DNA of 14,666 bases, taken from the NCBI GenBank assembly GCA_902984215.1, contig CADWAF010001843.1:1-14666 (forward strand), in the 5' to 3' direction. Positions 1 to 9,139 of this stretch are shown one piece after another. The position numbers and the translations under genes are program-made. This DNA comes from Willaertia magna. Taxonomy: Eukaryota; Heterolobosea; Eutetramitea; Acrasida; Naegleriidae. How positions within the stretch are numbered: position 1 is the stretch's first letter; each line of letters begins with the position of its first letter. Under the pieces are notes generated by a model. It ran no database searches, had not been told where the DNA came from, and worked only from the letters and a program-made list of their open reading frames with translations.

Positions 1-542
1 TATTAAATTTACATTTAAATAAATAAAAATATTACAATCTTTATATTTTGTAATTTTTAAAAATAATAATTTATTTTTCATAAATATTGTAAAAAAATAA
101 TAAATCTATTAAAAACTTTTATATTTTATTTTTAAATATTTAAAATACAATAAAGTAATTGATTTAATATATATTTTTTAATTATTTACAATAACTATAT
201 ATTGCAAAATTGTATTAATATGTGTTTAAATTTTTAATTAATTTTATGGTTTTTTATAACAGAATATTGTTTAATAATTGATTATTATATATAATTTATT
301 TTTTATTATATAAATACTTATTAACAGAAATAATAAAAAACTTTAATAGAAAAAAATTGTATTGGTTGGAAAATAGTGAAACTTTTTAAGTAAAAAAAAT
401 GTTTTATTATAAAATATAAGTACTTTTAATTTTTGCTAATGATAAAAACATTTCTTGTTTGGTGAAGAATTGATGTATTAAGATATGTTCAGTGGTTTTA
501 ATTGTTTTGTATTATTGTAATAAAATTAATTTTGAAATCTAT
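1..542. other. AT-rich non-coding flank downstream of the REJ/GPS receptor gene
   Basis: I see no credible gene here. The first 360 or so bases are almost pure A and T, roughly a tenth G+C by eye, with many short A and T runs and stops in every frame. Positions 360-542 are somewhat less extreme. The stretch would hold the 3' UTR and poly(A) site of the minus-strand gene that ends at 543. Besides the signal that overlaps that gene's stop codon, another minus-strand AATAAA lies at 403-408. No tRNA, repeat array or mobile element was recognised. Confidence 0.6.
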
Positions 543-547
543 TTATT
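542..547 (-). terminator. AATAAA poly(A)-like signal overlapping the receptor stop codon
   Basis: On the minus strand the last codons read TAT GAA TAA followed by ATA, so the hexamer AATAAA spans the TAA stop. Sequence downstream is AT-rich. Whether this copy or the one at 403-408 is used cannot be told from sequence. In such AT-rich DNA a chance match is quite possible. Confidence 0.35.
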
Positions 548-3500
548 CATACCCAACAATTTTGTCAATTACATCTCCTATAGATGCAATACCAATTAAG
601 TGTGCTAGTACACTAAAGCTCTTCCACAATACTGCATCCCAAACTATACATAATACAAAGCTAATCACCCAAGTAACTGCCTGAGATGTTGTCATGTTTG
701 TACTAAATCCCAATACACCTCCCAAGCAACCAACCATTAAGATAAAACTAATAAATAATAAAACACTTGGTGTCCAGCCTGGTAATTTTGGAATCTTAAT
801 CTTTTCTCTATCTGTTGGTCTTACATAATAATATAAAAACATGAGAGAGGCAGTGTAGAGGAATCCCATAGCACAAGGTATTGCTGCACTTAAACAATAT
901 CCAAGAATTGTTAATTCAGTCCAAAATTGTGTTCCTAAAGCAACTATTGAAGCAATAAATATAACTAAACCATAAATTACTAACAAAGTAGAATGAACGC
1001 CGTACATTGCTAATGGCCCTGTAAATTTCTCTACTCTATCACTATTATAAAGTTCAACCATGGTAAAGAAATGACGTTGTTGTACAAATGATACAATACT
1101 AACAACAAAGGATACACATAAGAAAACTGTAAAATAATTTTGGTACCAATTATTGGATGCTAAATGTCCAATAATAATTAATATCAATAAACCAATAGCA
1201 TATGCAATAATACTAAATATTGCTAACATAATTGTAAATATACTTAATCTTCTTCCTATTTTTTGTACATCAGACAACTTAATAGCAGTGCTTCCTTTTG
1301 CAAATATGATACCAGCTGAACTCTTTCTAAACCACAACTCCCAGTCGTCACATTTATCATCAAAATAATCAAATAGCGCAGAAACATGTTGTTGTAATTC
1401 TAAAAGTATTTTTAGTTGTCTAAAATATCCCTCATCCTTCTTATTACTAATATAAGATTGTCTTTTGCTCGATTGTTTCTCTCTCCATAATTTTCTTAAT
1501 AAAAATACATTGTCTAATGTTAAGGATCCATCACCATTATTACTTGGGACCGCACCATTTCCATTACCATTTGTATTCTCAGATAATGCTACATCTCCAA
1601 TACCACCGGTTAATTCCGCAATTTCAAATTCTTGTTGATCAACTGATGCAGATGTTGTTTGTTGAACGTTGAGTATTTTTGTTGTACCAACATTACTTTC
1701 AATATTGTTCTTAATACTTAAATATGCTTGTCTAAAAAGGTATGGAATAAATAATGCCATTAATGAAGCAGGGACACTAACTTGGAATACTGGATCTAAT
1801 GAACTGACAAATGAAGCAGGGGATACATAAATAATCAAGGTACAAAGGAATGCCGATATCATATGAGTTAATAAAGATACTGAATATCTGTGACTTCTCT
1901 TATACATAAATTCTTTTAATGGCAAATCAAAACTAAATAATGTTATATAAACATGATGACTTTTAATAGTTTCCCAAATCTTTCTAAATCTACCCATATT
2001 CTCAATCATTTCTTTAGCATTTAATTTTGAGGACTCTGTCGGTTTTTCAGTAAAGAAGAATTCAAACACTACAATACCAACAAATATTACTGAACCAACA
2101 ATTAATACTAATGCTGTAACTAATGGCATAATAAATACTCCAGATGTGTCAATATTTACTGGTGATGGTATAGGAGTAGGCGGCTTTGGTAAAATAGGTG
2201 GTTCTACTGGAATAATGTTTGAAATTTCAACAACTTCTGCAGAGAAAGTAGTTAGGTGGTTACAAGCACAATTAATACTATTTTGAGAATAAGAAATCAA
2301 GAAACAACCGTCACTCTTCCATAGTTGAGTATCTACATCCCAATATCTACATGTTACGTTAATTGATTTTTCTTCAGTAAAATAAGTTCCAGTTTGATAA
2401 TTATCACCCATTAAATATCCATCAAAATTAATTAATTTAGATAATTCTTCTTCACTTAAGGTGTCTTCGACTCCTAACAATTTCTTTTCAACTAATACTT
2501 TAGAGTATAATAAACTATTCATCATTAACATTGGGAAATCGTTGGTGAAAGACTTTAGAACAATTGCAGTAGGTAAATTTCTTTTTGATGTTGCTTTTGA
2601 GAAATCTCCTTCAAGAAGGATATTAATAGGTAGTGAAAGACCAGCAACAATAATATCATTTCCACTTGGAAGCCTTAAAGAAAAGTCAACAATTGTGGAT
2701 GTAACGTTTTGACTTGCCTCATAGAAAACAAATGGGTTAATGGCGTATAAAACACACTCAGCACTAAATACATCTTTGCTAGTTAAGAATGTTTTTCTAC
2801 CATCTCTTATATACATAATAGAACCCAAGTTAGATGAAATAAAGTTATCTGGAAGTATTACACTAGTTGACTCCGTTCCATAAAGAACACTTGCTGCATC
2901 TAAAGATGTTGCATCATACATACCTATTTCAAGTGCTACAGCATCACCGTTTAAAATATAAATAGCTTCATTTGGTATTAAATATTTACGGAAAGAACCT
3001 TGAATATGTAATATAATATTATCTAATGTTCCCTTTAAATTTTTGACAGTATCCAACGTAGTTGCGTCATTAGAAATAGAGGAATAACTTTTAGGGAATG
3101 AGTGAAGTAATAAGGGATCCAAGGATTTATGAAGAATATAAGAGTGAAAAGGTTCAATACTATCTGCTCTTAAAACGTTATCTATTAAATGAGAGCATTT
3201 CTCTAAAAGTGGCATATCCATATCAGTTGGCATGGTTGATATCACAACAAAGTTTAACATAAAACCAACTTTGGAAATTGTAAACTCATCGTCCAATGGG
3301 AGAATATCCATAGTCAAGGTTGCATTAGTTAAAGCTTGAACTAAATTTCTTACCACATTTTTTCTAATATTTCTTCCTTCATTTGTTTCATCCAAAGCTA
3401 AAATTGAGGCAGTGGAACTGACTGCTGTAAATATATCATCAATATTTTGATTAGACTCAGCATCAACAATTAATCGTGCAGAATAATCATTTGCGAATGA

Positions 3501-6500
3501 AGAGTAAATGTCGTCTGCTTGAATTGCAAGAGTAGATCTAGCATTTGTGTTTTGGTAAATAATCGGTGGCATGCTTTTTACAGTTGTTGTAACAGTCGTT
3601 ACGGCACCAAAAGCGTCTAATGCACTAATGTATAAGGTAATTTTGTAATCATCCGCTTTATCCCCAACAGGTAATGAGCTGAAAATATAGACACCATCCT
3701 TGCTGGTGACAGTAATTGGGAATGGTTGACCTTTCCAAATATAACCATACTCAAAAAGTAATGGATTATCTTCCATGTCTTCGTCGTACCACATAGAGGT
3801 TATAAGTGCATAGGAAGTGTTATAAACAATACCCTCAGTTGGTTTTACAAAAATAGTACCCTCCTTTGGTGGTTCATTAACACGAACAGAAACATCAATA
3901 CTGGAAGTAATTTGTGATGGAATGTAAGTCACACTAAATCTAAATTTGTAGACAACACCTGGTACCAATCCGGTTGCATTCACTGATAATCCAGTATTTC
4001 CTTCAATTTTTGTTTTAACATAATCTTTAACGAAAGAGTCGGTAAATAAATTGTGATTTACTTCTGTCCATGATATTTTAACTTGTTGTGGATCAGCATT
4101 AGATGGTAAAGAGTAGTCTCCTTGAATTGAAATCTTGTCAAATCGATCTGTATTTGCAACATAAATAATTTGATTATTGGTTATAACACCCTCTGTTGGG
4201 GCAAGTACAACCAAGCTTACTGTTGGTGTAATGGCATTAATAAATTGTACCACTACTGATGTTGAAACAGGAGTTCTTCCCAATTTTGAAAATGTTAAAG
4301 TAAAATTATATTTCCCTGGTGATGTAACTGTATTGGCAGGAATAAAAAGTTGAGATGCCGTTGTTGAAGGTAAATCAAAAGTGCAAGGAGCATTATAAGG
4401 TAATTCTGTACAAACCCATGAATAAGATGGTATGTACAATTCGCTATATGGGTCAATTGGATCTATGCAAAATCGTCCATCTAAAGTAAAATCCAAGTTA
4501 ATGTATTGTGCATTTCCTGTTGCACCTGCAATTATAGCCATCATATCTGGTACAGTAAATCTAATAGATAGATAATCTGCCATTTCATGAATACTTGAAT
4601 CAAATTGTGACCATAGTTCAAATGAAAAAGTTTGAGTGGTAGGTGTTTGTAAAACAGAGGTCACTAATGAAGCTGGATCAATTAATAGTTGAGACAAGGA
4701 TTTTGTAAATTTCAAAGGAGTACCACTTGTTTGAACCCATTTAGATAGAACTTTAGGAAAGCTTGGACATTTAGTCAATCCTGCACTTAAAACATATCCA
4801 TTTTTAGCTATTTCTTCAGTTAGAGGAATGGTAACGGTTTCTGTAAAACTACCATCAATAACAGTGCCAGGTACGTGATAAGGTATGCCAATTATTGCCT
4901 TGGAATAAAGCTTAGATTCTAAAGTGCTCAAACTACTCTTGACCGTTAAAGTAAATGGATAAACATAACCAAAAGCAGGTCCAGCAGCAAGAAGCATTGT
5001 CTTTGGAACAAACAACGTTGCATCATTTCTATGCTCAATTAAAAAATTCTTTAGTTTAACAACACCCTCTGTAAAACGAGCATTAGGAATAACGTATGAT
5101 GTATCAATAGACCATGAGTAAATAAGAGGTCTTCTGTCAGGAGAATAAGACTGTGAACCATCAACAATTATGTATTCAAATCCACAAGATAACAAAGCTG
5201 CACGTCTTCTAGCAGCTATTCTAGCTATTGGAGGAACTGGATCAGTATTACCAGCGATAAGGACAGGCCAAAAAGTATGAGGTCCTGCAGTTCCAGTTAA
5301 TGCCAATATTAATTTTTCCACATCTATATCTGTGTAGGTATCTGGCTTAATGGTTGCTGCAGAGCCTAAAACAATAACAAAACTAGTTTCACTTAACCAT
5401 TTACATGTTGCTGATTTGCCAAATACTTGATAATCTTTCCAAATGCTTGAACAAGGAACTACATACTCATTCCCTGTGGAAGTAATTTCAACAGCTCTAC
5501 CATTTCTGAAGTAACCTGCAATTTTGTCACCTTCTCTTGTAAAGTTAAGTATTTTTGGCAATTGAATATCACAGTAAGGACCATAATAACCTTCAGTACA
5601 ACCTGCACAATTAGTTTTTGGGCTGTAGTCTGGTGTATTACAAATGCACTGTCCACTTTGAGGGTCACAATAACCTCTATTACTACATTTGTTAACATCA
5701 CAATAAGTGTCACAAAGATTACCGTAATAACCAGGTTTACAAGTTTCACAAAAAGGTGCTTCATAATTTCCATTACAATCACATGTATAATTACCATTAC
5801 AACTGCCTCTGTCTTTACAAGTCAATGTTGGGTCACAGAAAAGTTCTTTACATTCTGGACCAGTGTAATTTGGTTTACAGATACTACAGGTAGTACCAGC
5901 CCAGTGACCTTGTTGGTCATTATCATAACAATTACATCTTCCATCTTTGACACAAATACCATTTCCTGAACAAACTTTGCCATTGGCTCCAGTAGGACAT
6001 ACAGCAGGTCTCTCACATTTATCACCATCGTAACCTTGATTACACAAACATTGATTTGGACCAATACATGTACCATTTCCAGAACAAACTTCTCTATCAC
6101 TGGCTGAAATATTGTAGCAAGCTATTTGTTCACAAAAAGCACCAATATAACCATTTTTACAATCACAAACTTGGGGAGCTACACAAGTACCATTTCCACT
6201 ACATACACGACTATCTATGTTGTAATATTCTCCACACTTAAATTGGTCACATTTTTGACCAGATGCCCCAGACGTAGTACATATACAAGTGTCTGGAGCA
6301 ACACATTGACCAAATCCTGAACATACTTTTGGATCTGTGGCTTTTACACCAAAACAAACTGGAGTTTGACATTCAAGGTCAGAATATCCTAATTTACATT
6401 TGCATGAATTTGGAGCAAGGCAGTCACCGTTAGCAGAACAAACTGTGGTGTCATTATATGTCTTATTGTAACAATCAAACATACTACAATCAAAATTATA

Positions 6501-8852
6501 AAATCCAGGATTGCAAACACAATGGTCATAATCAACACATTCACCATGATTTGAACATGCTCCAGTACTCAAATAATCATTACCTATTCCGTAACAAGTT
6601 GTATATTGACATTGAGGTCCATAATAATGAGGCTTACATTCACAAGTTTGGGTTGTTGTATTACAAGTACCTTTGCCTGAACAAACAAGAGGGGAAAGAG
6701 CTGGAATGTCATAGCATGTACCATTATTAATTAAAGGAATTTCACATTGATCTCCTCCATAAAGAATGTCACATTGACATTGATTTTGTCCAACACATAA
6801 ACCATTGCCTGAACATACATTTGCGTCAAATTCATCATATCCATAACAAATATTGATAAGTTTACATCTATTATCAGCATAATCACAATAATTAGTATTA
6901 CCATAACAAGCATTGGCATTGCCAGTAGGTCTCAAGGGAGTGGAAGGAAGATTAGATGTTGCTAAATAGGTACAATCATAAAATAAAGTACCACATGATG
7001 AAGTTGGAGATAATCTAATAATTTGTCCATCATAAAGGTATCCATCTCCATAAGATTCGTTTAAAGATCTAATAAACTTCATATCTAAAACTAATAAAAT
7101 CTTTGCATCATTTGCCTGTGTTAATTCAATATGATCAAAATTGTAATGTAAAAGTAATTTATCTTGGTTAGGGTGAACATTTGAATTTAATCTTAATTTT
7201 GCTTTTTTGTATGAGTTAATTGTACTTGACATTAATTCAGTTGACCAAATACGTATTTCATCCAAGTGTCCAATAAAATAATAATCATCTAATAATGTAT
7301 CATAAACACCCACCATAAAGGTATTTTTTGAAAAATCATGAACTACATGTTCATCACTATCCATCACAAGTTGTGGTTCATGTTTAATTAAAGCACCATT
7401 CATATAAATTATAATACCATTAATCCTTGAAACAACAATTGAAATATAAGTATATTGATCAAATGGTATTGATTTTTGTGTATTAACTAAATATTGCTTC
7501 TTATTAGTTGTCATTTGAAATATAATTGTAAAATCAACAGTACTTAAATAAGCACCAACACCATTGTAATTATCATATAAAGTACCTAAAATACCCATAA
7601 AAGGTTTTGCTTGGTAACTTGAATTAAGTGAAGATGGTAAATAAACACCAAATTCAAAAGTAAATGAGGAAGAAGTATCAGATAATTCTGTTAATAAATT
7701 CTTCCTTAAATCATTAGCAGTAATTAAACTAGTATTTTGACTAACTTGTAAATTAACATAACAAGTACCATCAAGAGAAAGACCATTTGGAATTCCTTCA
7801 ATTTCATCTCTTGTGTATTGACAATAACCTTCTTTATGTAAACAAATACTTGTTGGAGAAGTAGATTTACATCCAGTTAATGAACAAGCGTAAAGATTTC
7901 TTTTACAGTAACTTGTTATAAAAATATCTCTATAAAGGTAGGAATCAACTTGGAAGGGGTTAGGTGTTAATGAAGCATCATTTTCAATAGATTGAAAGTA
8001 AAAGTTAACTAAATCCAAGGAAGTGGTTTGATTCTTAATTTGAGAAATCATACTTGTAACGAATTGAGGAGTACCAGTTACTGATATTATGGATTGATAA
8101 AGATCTTGTACCTCCGATTGGGAAAAGGCTTTGCTATATAAACGTACATCTTCCACAGATAACGATTTTAGTGGGTAATAAGTATTATTCATTGCTACAA
8201 GTCCAATAACCATATCACTTTCTACATCTATACCTAAAACAGATGTAGAGGATTCGACCCCACTTTCACTATATAACCTACCATCAATATAAATTTTCTC
8301 CCTTTTATTTACATCGGGTATTGTTACATCTCTTACATATACCAAGTGGTGCCATTCATTTTCTATTGTAGCCGGCAATGCTTCATCAAACGTAACTTTA
8401 GCAGGCTTGTTGAATGTTGGGCCTAAAAATGGAGGGAAAAATTGATGTTGATGGTCGACAACAAGACCAAAATACCCATAGTCATCTAACGTTGCATACG
8501 CAGTGTTAATTCCACCAACTTGAATTACTCCTTCTTTTGAGCCATTTGTTGATGGTGTTGCTATGTGATACTTCACCCATAAAGAAAGAGTGAATTTGGA
8601 ATCGGTCAGCCTTTGGGTTTTAAGATAAATAGAAGAAACGTTCACATTACAAAATTCATCTATTATTGGGGATGGGGTTGTGTTTTGTTGTTGATAAAAG
8701 TTTATTATATCTCCGTATTGTGGTGCAAAGCTTGAAGGAGCAGTAGTTGATGATGTTGTTGAAATAAAAAAGAGGAATAGGAGAAGAGAAAAACATATTA
8801 AATTAATGTTGCAGAATAGATATGAACCCATTCTTTCATGTTTTGGCAACAT
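543..8852 (-). CDS. LamG-EGF-REJ-GPS polycystin-1-like membrane receptor
   Basis: A very large surface protein (2769 aa), probably an adhesion or sensory receptor of the plasma membrane. A hydrophobic signal peptide spans about residues 9-35. Met8 is a plausible alternative start that places the hydrophobic core closer to the N-terminus. Two LamG-like (concanavalin-fold) domains follow, at about 70-255 and 385-556, each with the typical 'yIdG' and 'iDEvRiw' strands. About ten Cys-rich EGF-like repeats cover 669-1095; most carry a VCSGNGxC core. A REJ module follows (about 1100-1800), with LSCGFEYIIVDGSQSYSP near 1222 and NEPPKEGTIFVKPTEG near 1655. A GAIN-like stretch leads to a GPS motif ending CACNHLTTF, with the expected cut between L2200 and T2201. 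I predict about nine membrane helices: 2239-2263, 2325-2344, 2355-2373, 2537-2561, 2573-2590, 2618-2640, 2647-2674, 2695-2716 and 2725-2748. The first three and last two resemble the polycystin-1/PKDREJ core. I see neither a PLAT domain nor a six-helix channel pore. Ligand and function are unknown. Confidence 0.93.
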   Translation of the reverse strand: MLPKHERMGSYLFCNINLICFSLLLFLFFISTTSSTTAPSSFAPQYGDIINFYQQQNTTPSPIIDEFCNVNVSSIYLKTQRLTDSKFTLSLWVKYHIATPSTNGSKEGVIQVGGINTAYATLDDYGYFGLVVDHQHQFFPPFLGPTFNKPAKVTFDEALPATIENEWHHLVYVRDVTIPDVNKREKIYIDGRLYSESGVESSTSVLGIDVESDMVIGLVAMNNTYYPLKSLSVEDVRLYSKAFSQSEVQDLYQSIISVTGTPQFVTSMISQIKNQTTSLDLVNFYFQSIENDASLTPNPFQVDSYLYRDIFITSYCKRNLYACSLTGCKSTSPTSICLHKEGYCQYTRDEIEGIPNGLSLDGTCYVNLQVSQNTSLITANDLRKNLLTELSDTSSSFTFEFGVYLPSSLNSSYQAKPFMGILGTLYDNYNGVGAYLSTVDFTIIFQMTTNKKQYLVNTQKSIPFDQYTYISIVVSRINGIIIYMNGALIKHEPQLVMDSDEHVVHDFSKNTFMVGVYDTLLDDYYFIGHLDEIRIWSTELMSSTINSYKKAKLRLNSNVHPNQDKLLLHYNFDHIELTQANDAKILLVLDMKFIRSLNESYGDGYLYDGQIIRLSPTSSCGTLFYDCTYLATSNLPSTPLRPTGNANACYGNTNYCDYADNRCKLINICYGYDEFDANVCSGNGLCVGQNQCQCDILYGGDQCEIPLINNGTCYDIPALSPLVCSGKGTCNTTTQTCECKPHYYGPQCQYTTCYGIGNDYLSTGACSNHGECVDYDHCVCNPGFYNFDCSMFDCYNKTYNDTTVCSANGDCLAPNSCKCKLGYSDLECQTPVCFGVKATDPKVCSGFGQCVAPDTCICTTSGASGQKCDQFKCGEYYNIDSRVCSGNGTCVAPQVCDCKNGYIGAFCEQIACYNISASDREVCSGNGTCIGPNQCLCNQGYDGDKCERPAVCPTGANGKVCSGNGICVKDGRCNCYDNDQQGHWAGTTCSICKPNYTGPECKELFCDPTLTCKDRGSCNGNYTCDCNGNYEAPFCETCKPGYYGNLCDTYCDVNKCSNRGYCDPQSGQCICNTPDYSPKTNCAGCTEGYYGPYCDIQLPKILNFTREGDKIAGYFRNGRAVEITSTGNEYVVPCSSIWKDYQVFGKSATCKWLSETSFVIVLGSAATIKPDTYTDIDVEKLILALTGTAGPHTFWPVLIAGNTDPVPPIARIAARRRAALLSCGFEYIIVDGSQSYSPDRRPLIYSWSIDTSYVIPNARFTEGVVKLKNFLIEHRNDATLFVPKTMLLAAGPAFGYVYPFTLTVKSSLSTLESKLYSKAIIGIPYHVPGTVIDGSFTETVTIPLTEEIAKNGYVLSAGLTKCPSFPKVLSKWVQTSGTPLKFTKSLSQLLIDPASLVTSVLQTPTTQTFSFELWSQFDSSIHEMADYLSIRFTVPDMMAIIAGATGNAQYINLDFTLDGRFCIDPIDPYSELYIPSYSWVCTELPYNAPCTFDLPSTTASQLFIPANTVTSPGKYNFTLTFSKLGRTPVSTSVVVQFINAITPTVSLVVLAPTEGVITNNQIIYVANTDRFDKISIQGDYSLPSNADPQQVKISWTEVNHNLFTDSFVKDYVKTKIEGNTGLSVNATGLVPGVVYKFRFSVTYIPSQITSSIDVSVRVNEPPKEGTIFVKPTEGIVYNTSYALITSMWYDEDMEDNPLLFEYGYIWKGQPFPITVTSKDGVYIFSSLPVGDKADDYKITLYISALDAFGAVTTVTTTVKSMPPIIYQNTNARSTLAIQADDIYSSFANDYSARLIVDAESNQNIDDIFTAVSSTASILALDETNEGRNIRKNVVRNLVQALTNATLTMDILPLDDEFTISKVGFMLNFVVISTMPTDMDMPLLEKCSHLIDNVLRADSIEPFHSYILHKSLDPLLLHSFPKSYSSISNDATTLDTVKNLKGTLDNIILHIQGSFRKYLIPNEAIYILNGDAVALEIGMYDATSLDAASVLYGTESTSVILPDNFISSNLGSIMYIRDGRKTFLTSKDVFSAECVLYAINPFVFYEASQNVTSTIVDFSLRLPSGNDIIVAGLSLPINILLEGDFSKATSKRNLPTAIVLKSFTNDFPMLMMNSLLYSKVLVEKKLLGVEDTLSEEELSKLINFDGYLMGDNYQTGTYFTEEKSINVTCRYWDVDTQLWKSDGCFLISYSQNSINCACNHLTTFSAEVVEISNIIPVEPPILPKPPTPIPSPVNIDTSGVFIMPLVTALVLIVGSVIFVGIVVFEFFFTEKPTESSKLNAKEMIENMGRFRKIWETIKSHHVYITLFSFDLPLKEFMYKRSHRYSVSLLTHMISAFLCTLIIYVSPASFVSSLDPVFQVSVPASLMALFIPYLFRQAYLSIKNNIESNVGTTKILNVQQTTSASVDQQEFEIAELTGGIGDVALSENTNGNGNGAVPSNNGDGSLTLDNVFLLRKLWREKQSSKRQSYISNKKDEGYFRQLKILLELQQHVSALFDYFDDKCDDWELWFRKSSAGIIFAKGSTAIKLSDVQKIGRRLSIFTIMLAIFSIIAYAIGLLILIIIGHLASNNWYQNYFTVFLCVSFVVSIVSFVQQRHFFTMVELYNSDRVEKFTGPLAMYGVHSTLLVIYGLVIFIASIVALGTQFWTELTILGYCLSAAIPCAMGFLYTASLMFLYYYVRPTDREKIKIPKLPGWTPSVLLFISFILMVGCLGGVLGFSTNMTTSQAVTWVISFVLCIVWDAVLWKSFSVLAHLIGIASIGDVIDKIVGYE
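5568..6848 (-). repeat. Tandem EGF-like repeats (about 10) within the receptor gene
   Basis: These are protein-level repeats of roughly 35-50 residues. Seven units share the pattern C-x(n)-VCS/ACS-x-x-G-x-C-x-x-x-x-x-C-x-C followed by G-Y/F-x-x-x-x-C. An eighth starts the same way (KVCSGNGIC). Units 8 to 10 then carry extra Cys pairs, such as CSICKPNYTGPEC and CKPGYYGNLC, which makes them laminin/tenascin-like. At DNA level the units keep short recognisable echoes (for example variants of ACCATTTCC-GAACAAAC) but have diverged, so the array is old rather than freshly duplicated. Several antisense open frames here are by-products of this composition. Confidence 0.85.
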
Positions 8853-8917
8853 TATATAGAGCTATTCTTTTGTGTTGTTTTTCGTTCACTGACAGGTGAT
8901 AATTTTTTAAAAAACAT
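8853..8917 (-). promoter_or_regulatory. Upstream ORF of 21 codons ending TAATG at the receptor start
   Basis: On the minus strand an ATG at 8917-8915 opens a frame of 21 codons. It stops with TAA at 8854-8852, sharing one base with the receptor ATG at 8852-8850. If the mRNA begins upstream of 8917, the receptor start could be reached by termination-reinitiation. A TATATA stretch (8855-8860 region) and a T6A6 palindrome (8903-8914) lie close by, so the transcription start is uncertain. The frame is visible in the sequence; its role is inference. Confidence 0.35.
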
Positions 8918-9112
8918 CGCAATGGGGAACTTTTTTTAACGGTGAGTGGATGAAGTTCGGGAGCATTAGGAAACACGGCAACAATTAACACAATGAATCG
9001 TCATTTATCGTGTTTATCGAGCCGATTCGTTTCCCAACAATTGCCAGACTTGTTAATGTCAAAAGGAAGTTTTGAGCTGTTATGAGGGGTGTTTAGCAAA
9101 TTTAAGCACTGC

Positions 9113-9128
9113 TTTATTTGTGTTTATT
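9113..9128 (-). terminator. Paired AATAAA poly(A) signals of the arginyl-tRNA synthetase gene
   Basis: Reading the minus strand past the TAA stop at 9142-9140, the hexamer AATAAA occurs at 9128-9123 and again at 9118-9113. The first lies about a dozen bases after the stop. This predicts a very short 3' UTR, consistent with a compact protist genome. Assignment rests only on motif and position. Confidence 0.5.
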
Positions 9129-9139
9129 AAGATTTAGAT

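Larger units (their letters stand above)
8853..9139. other. Intergenic region between receptor and arginyl-tRNA synthetase
   Basis: This 287-base gap between two minus-strand genes must hold the 3' end of the synthetase transcript and the promoter of the receptor. It is visibly richer in G+C than the flank at 1-360, especially about 8930-9060. It includes two AATAAA signals near the synthetase stop, a TTTTTTAAAAAA palindrome at 8903-8914, and the short upstream ORF described separately. No RNA gene was recognised. Confidence 0.6.

Noticed and set aside
5459..6730. Several open frames of 60-135 codons on both strands inside the EGF-repeat region
   Set aside because: They overlap the strongly supported EGF repeats in other frames. 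They are low-complexity (rich in Val/Ile/Met or Thr/Ile) and have no domain signal, so they are composition shadows of the Cys-rich repeats.
8248..8262. GGATTCGACCCC resembling a tRNA T-loop
   Set aside because: It lies inside the LamG-coding region and I could not find a matching acceptor stem, D-arm or anticodon arm around it.
8903..8914. TTTTTTAAAAAA palindrome as a meaningful hairpin or terminator
   Set aside because: Runs of this kind are expected by chance in AT-rich protist DNA, and no further pairing extends it.
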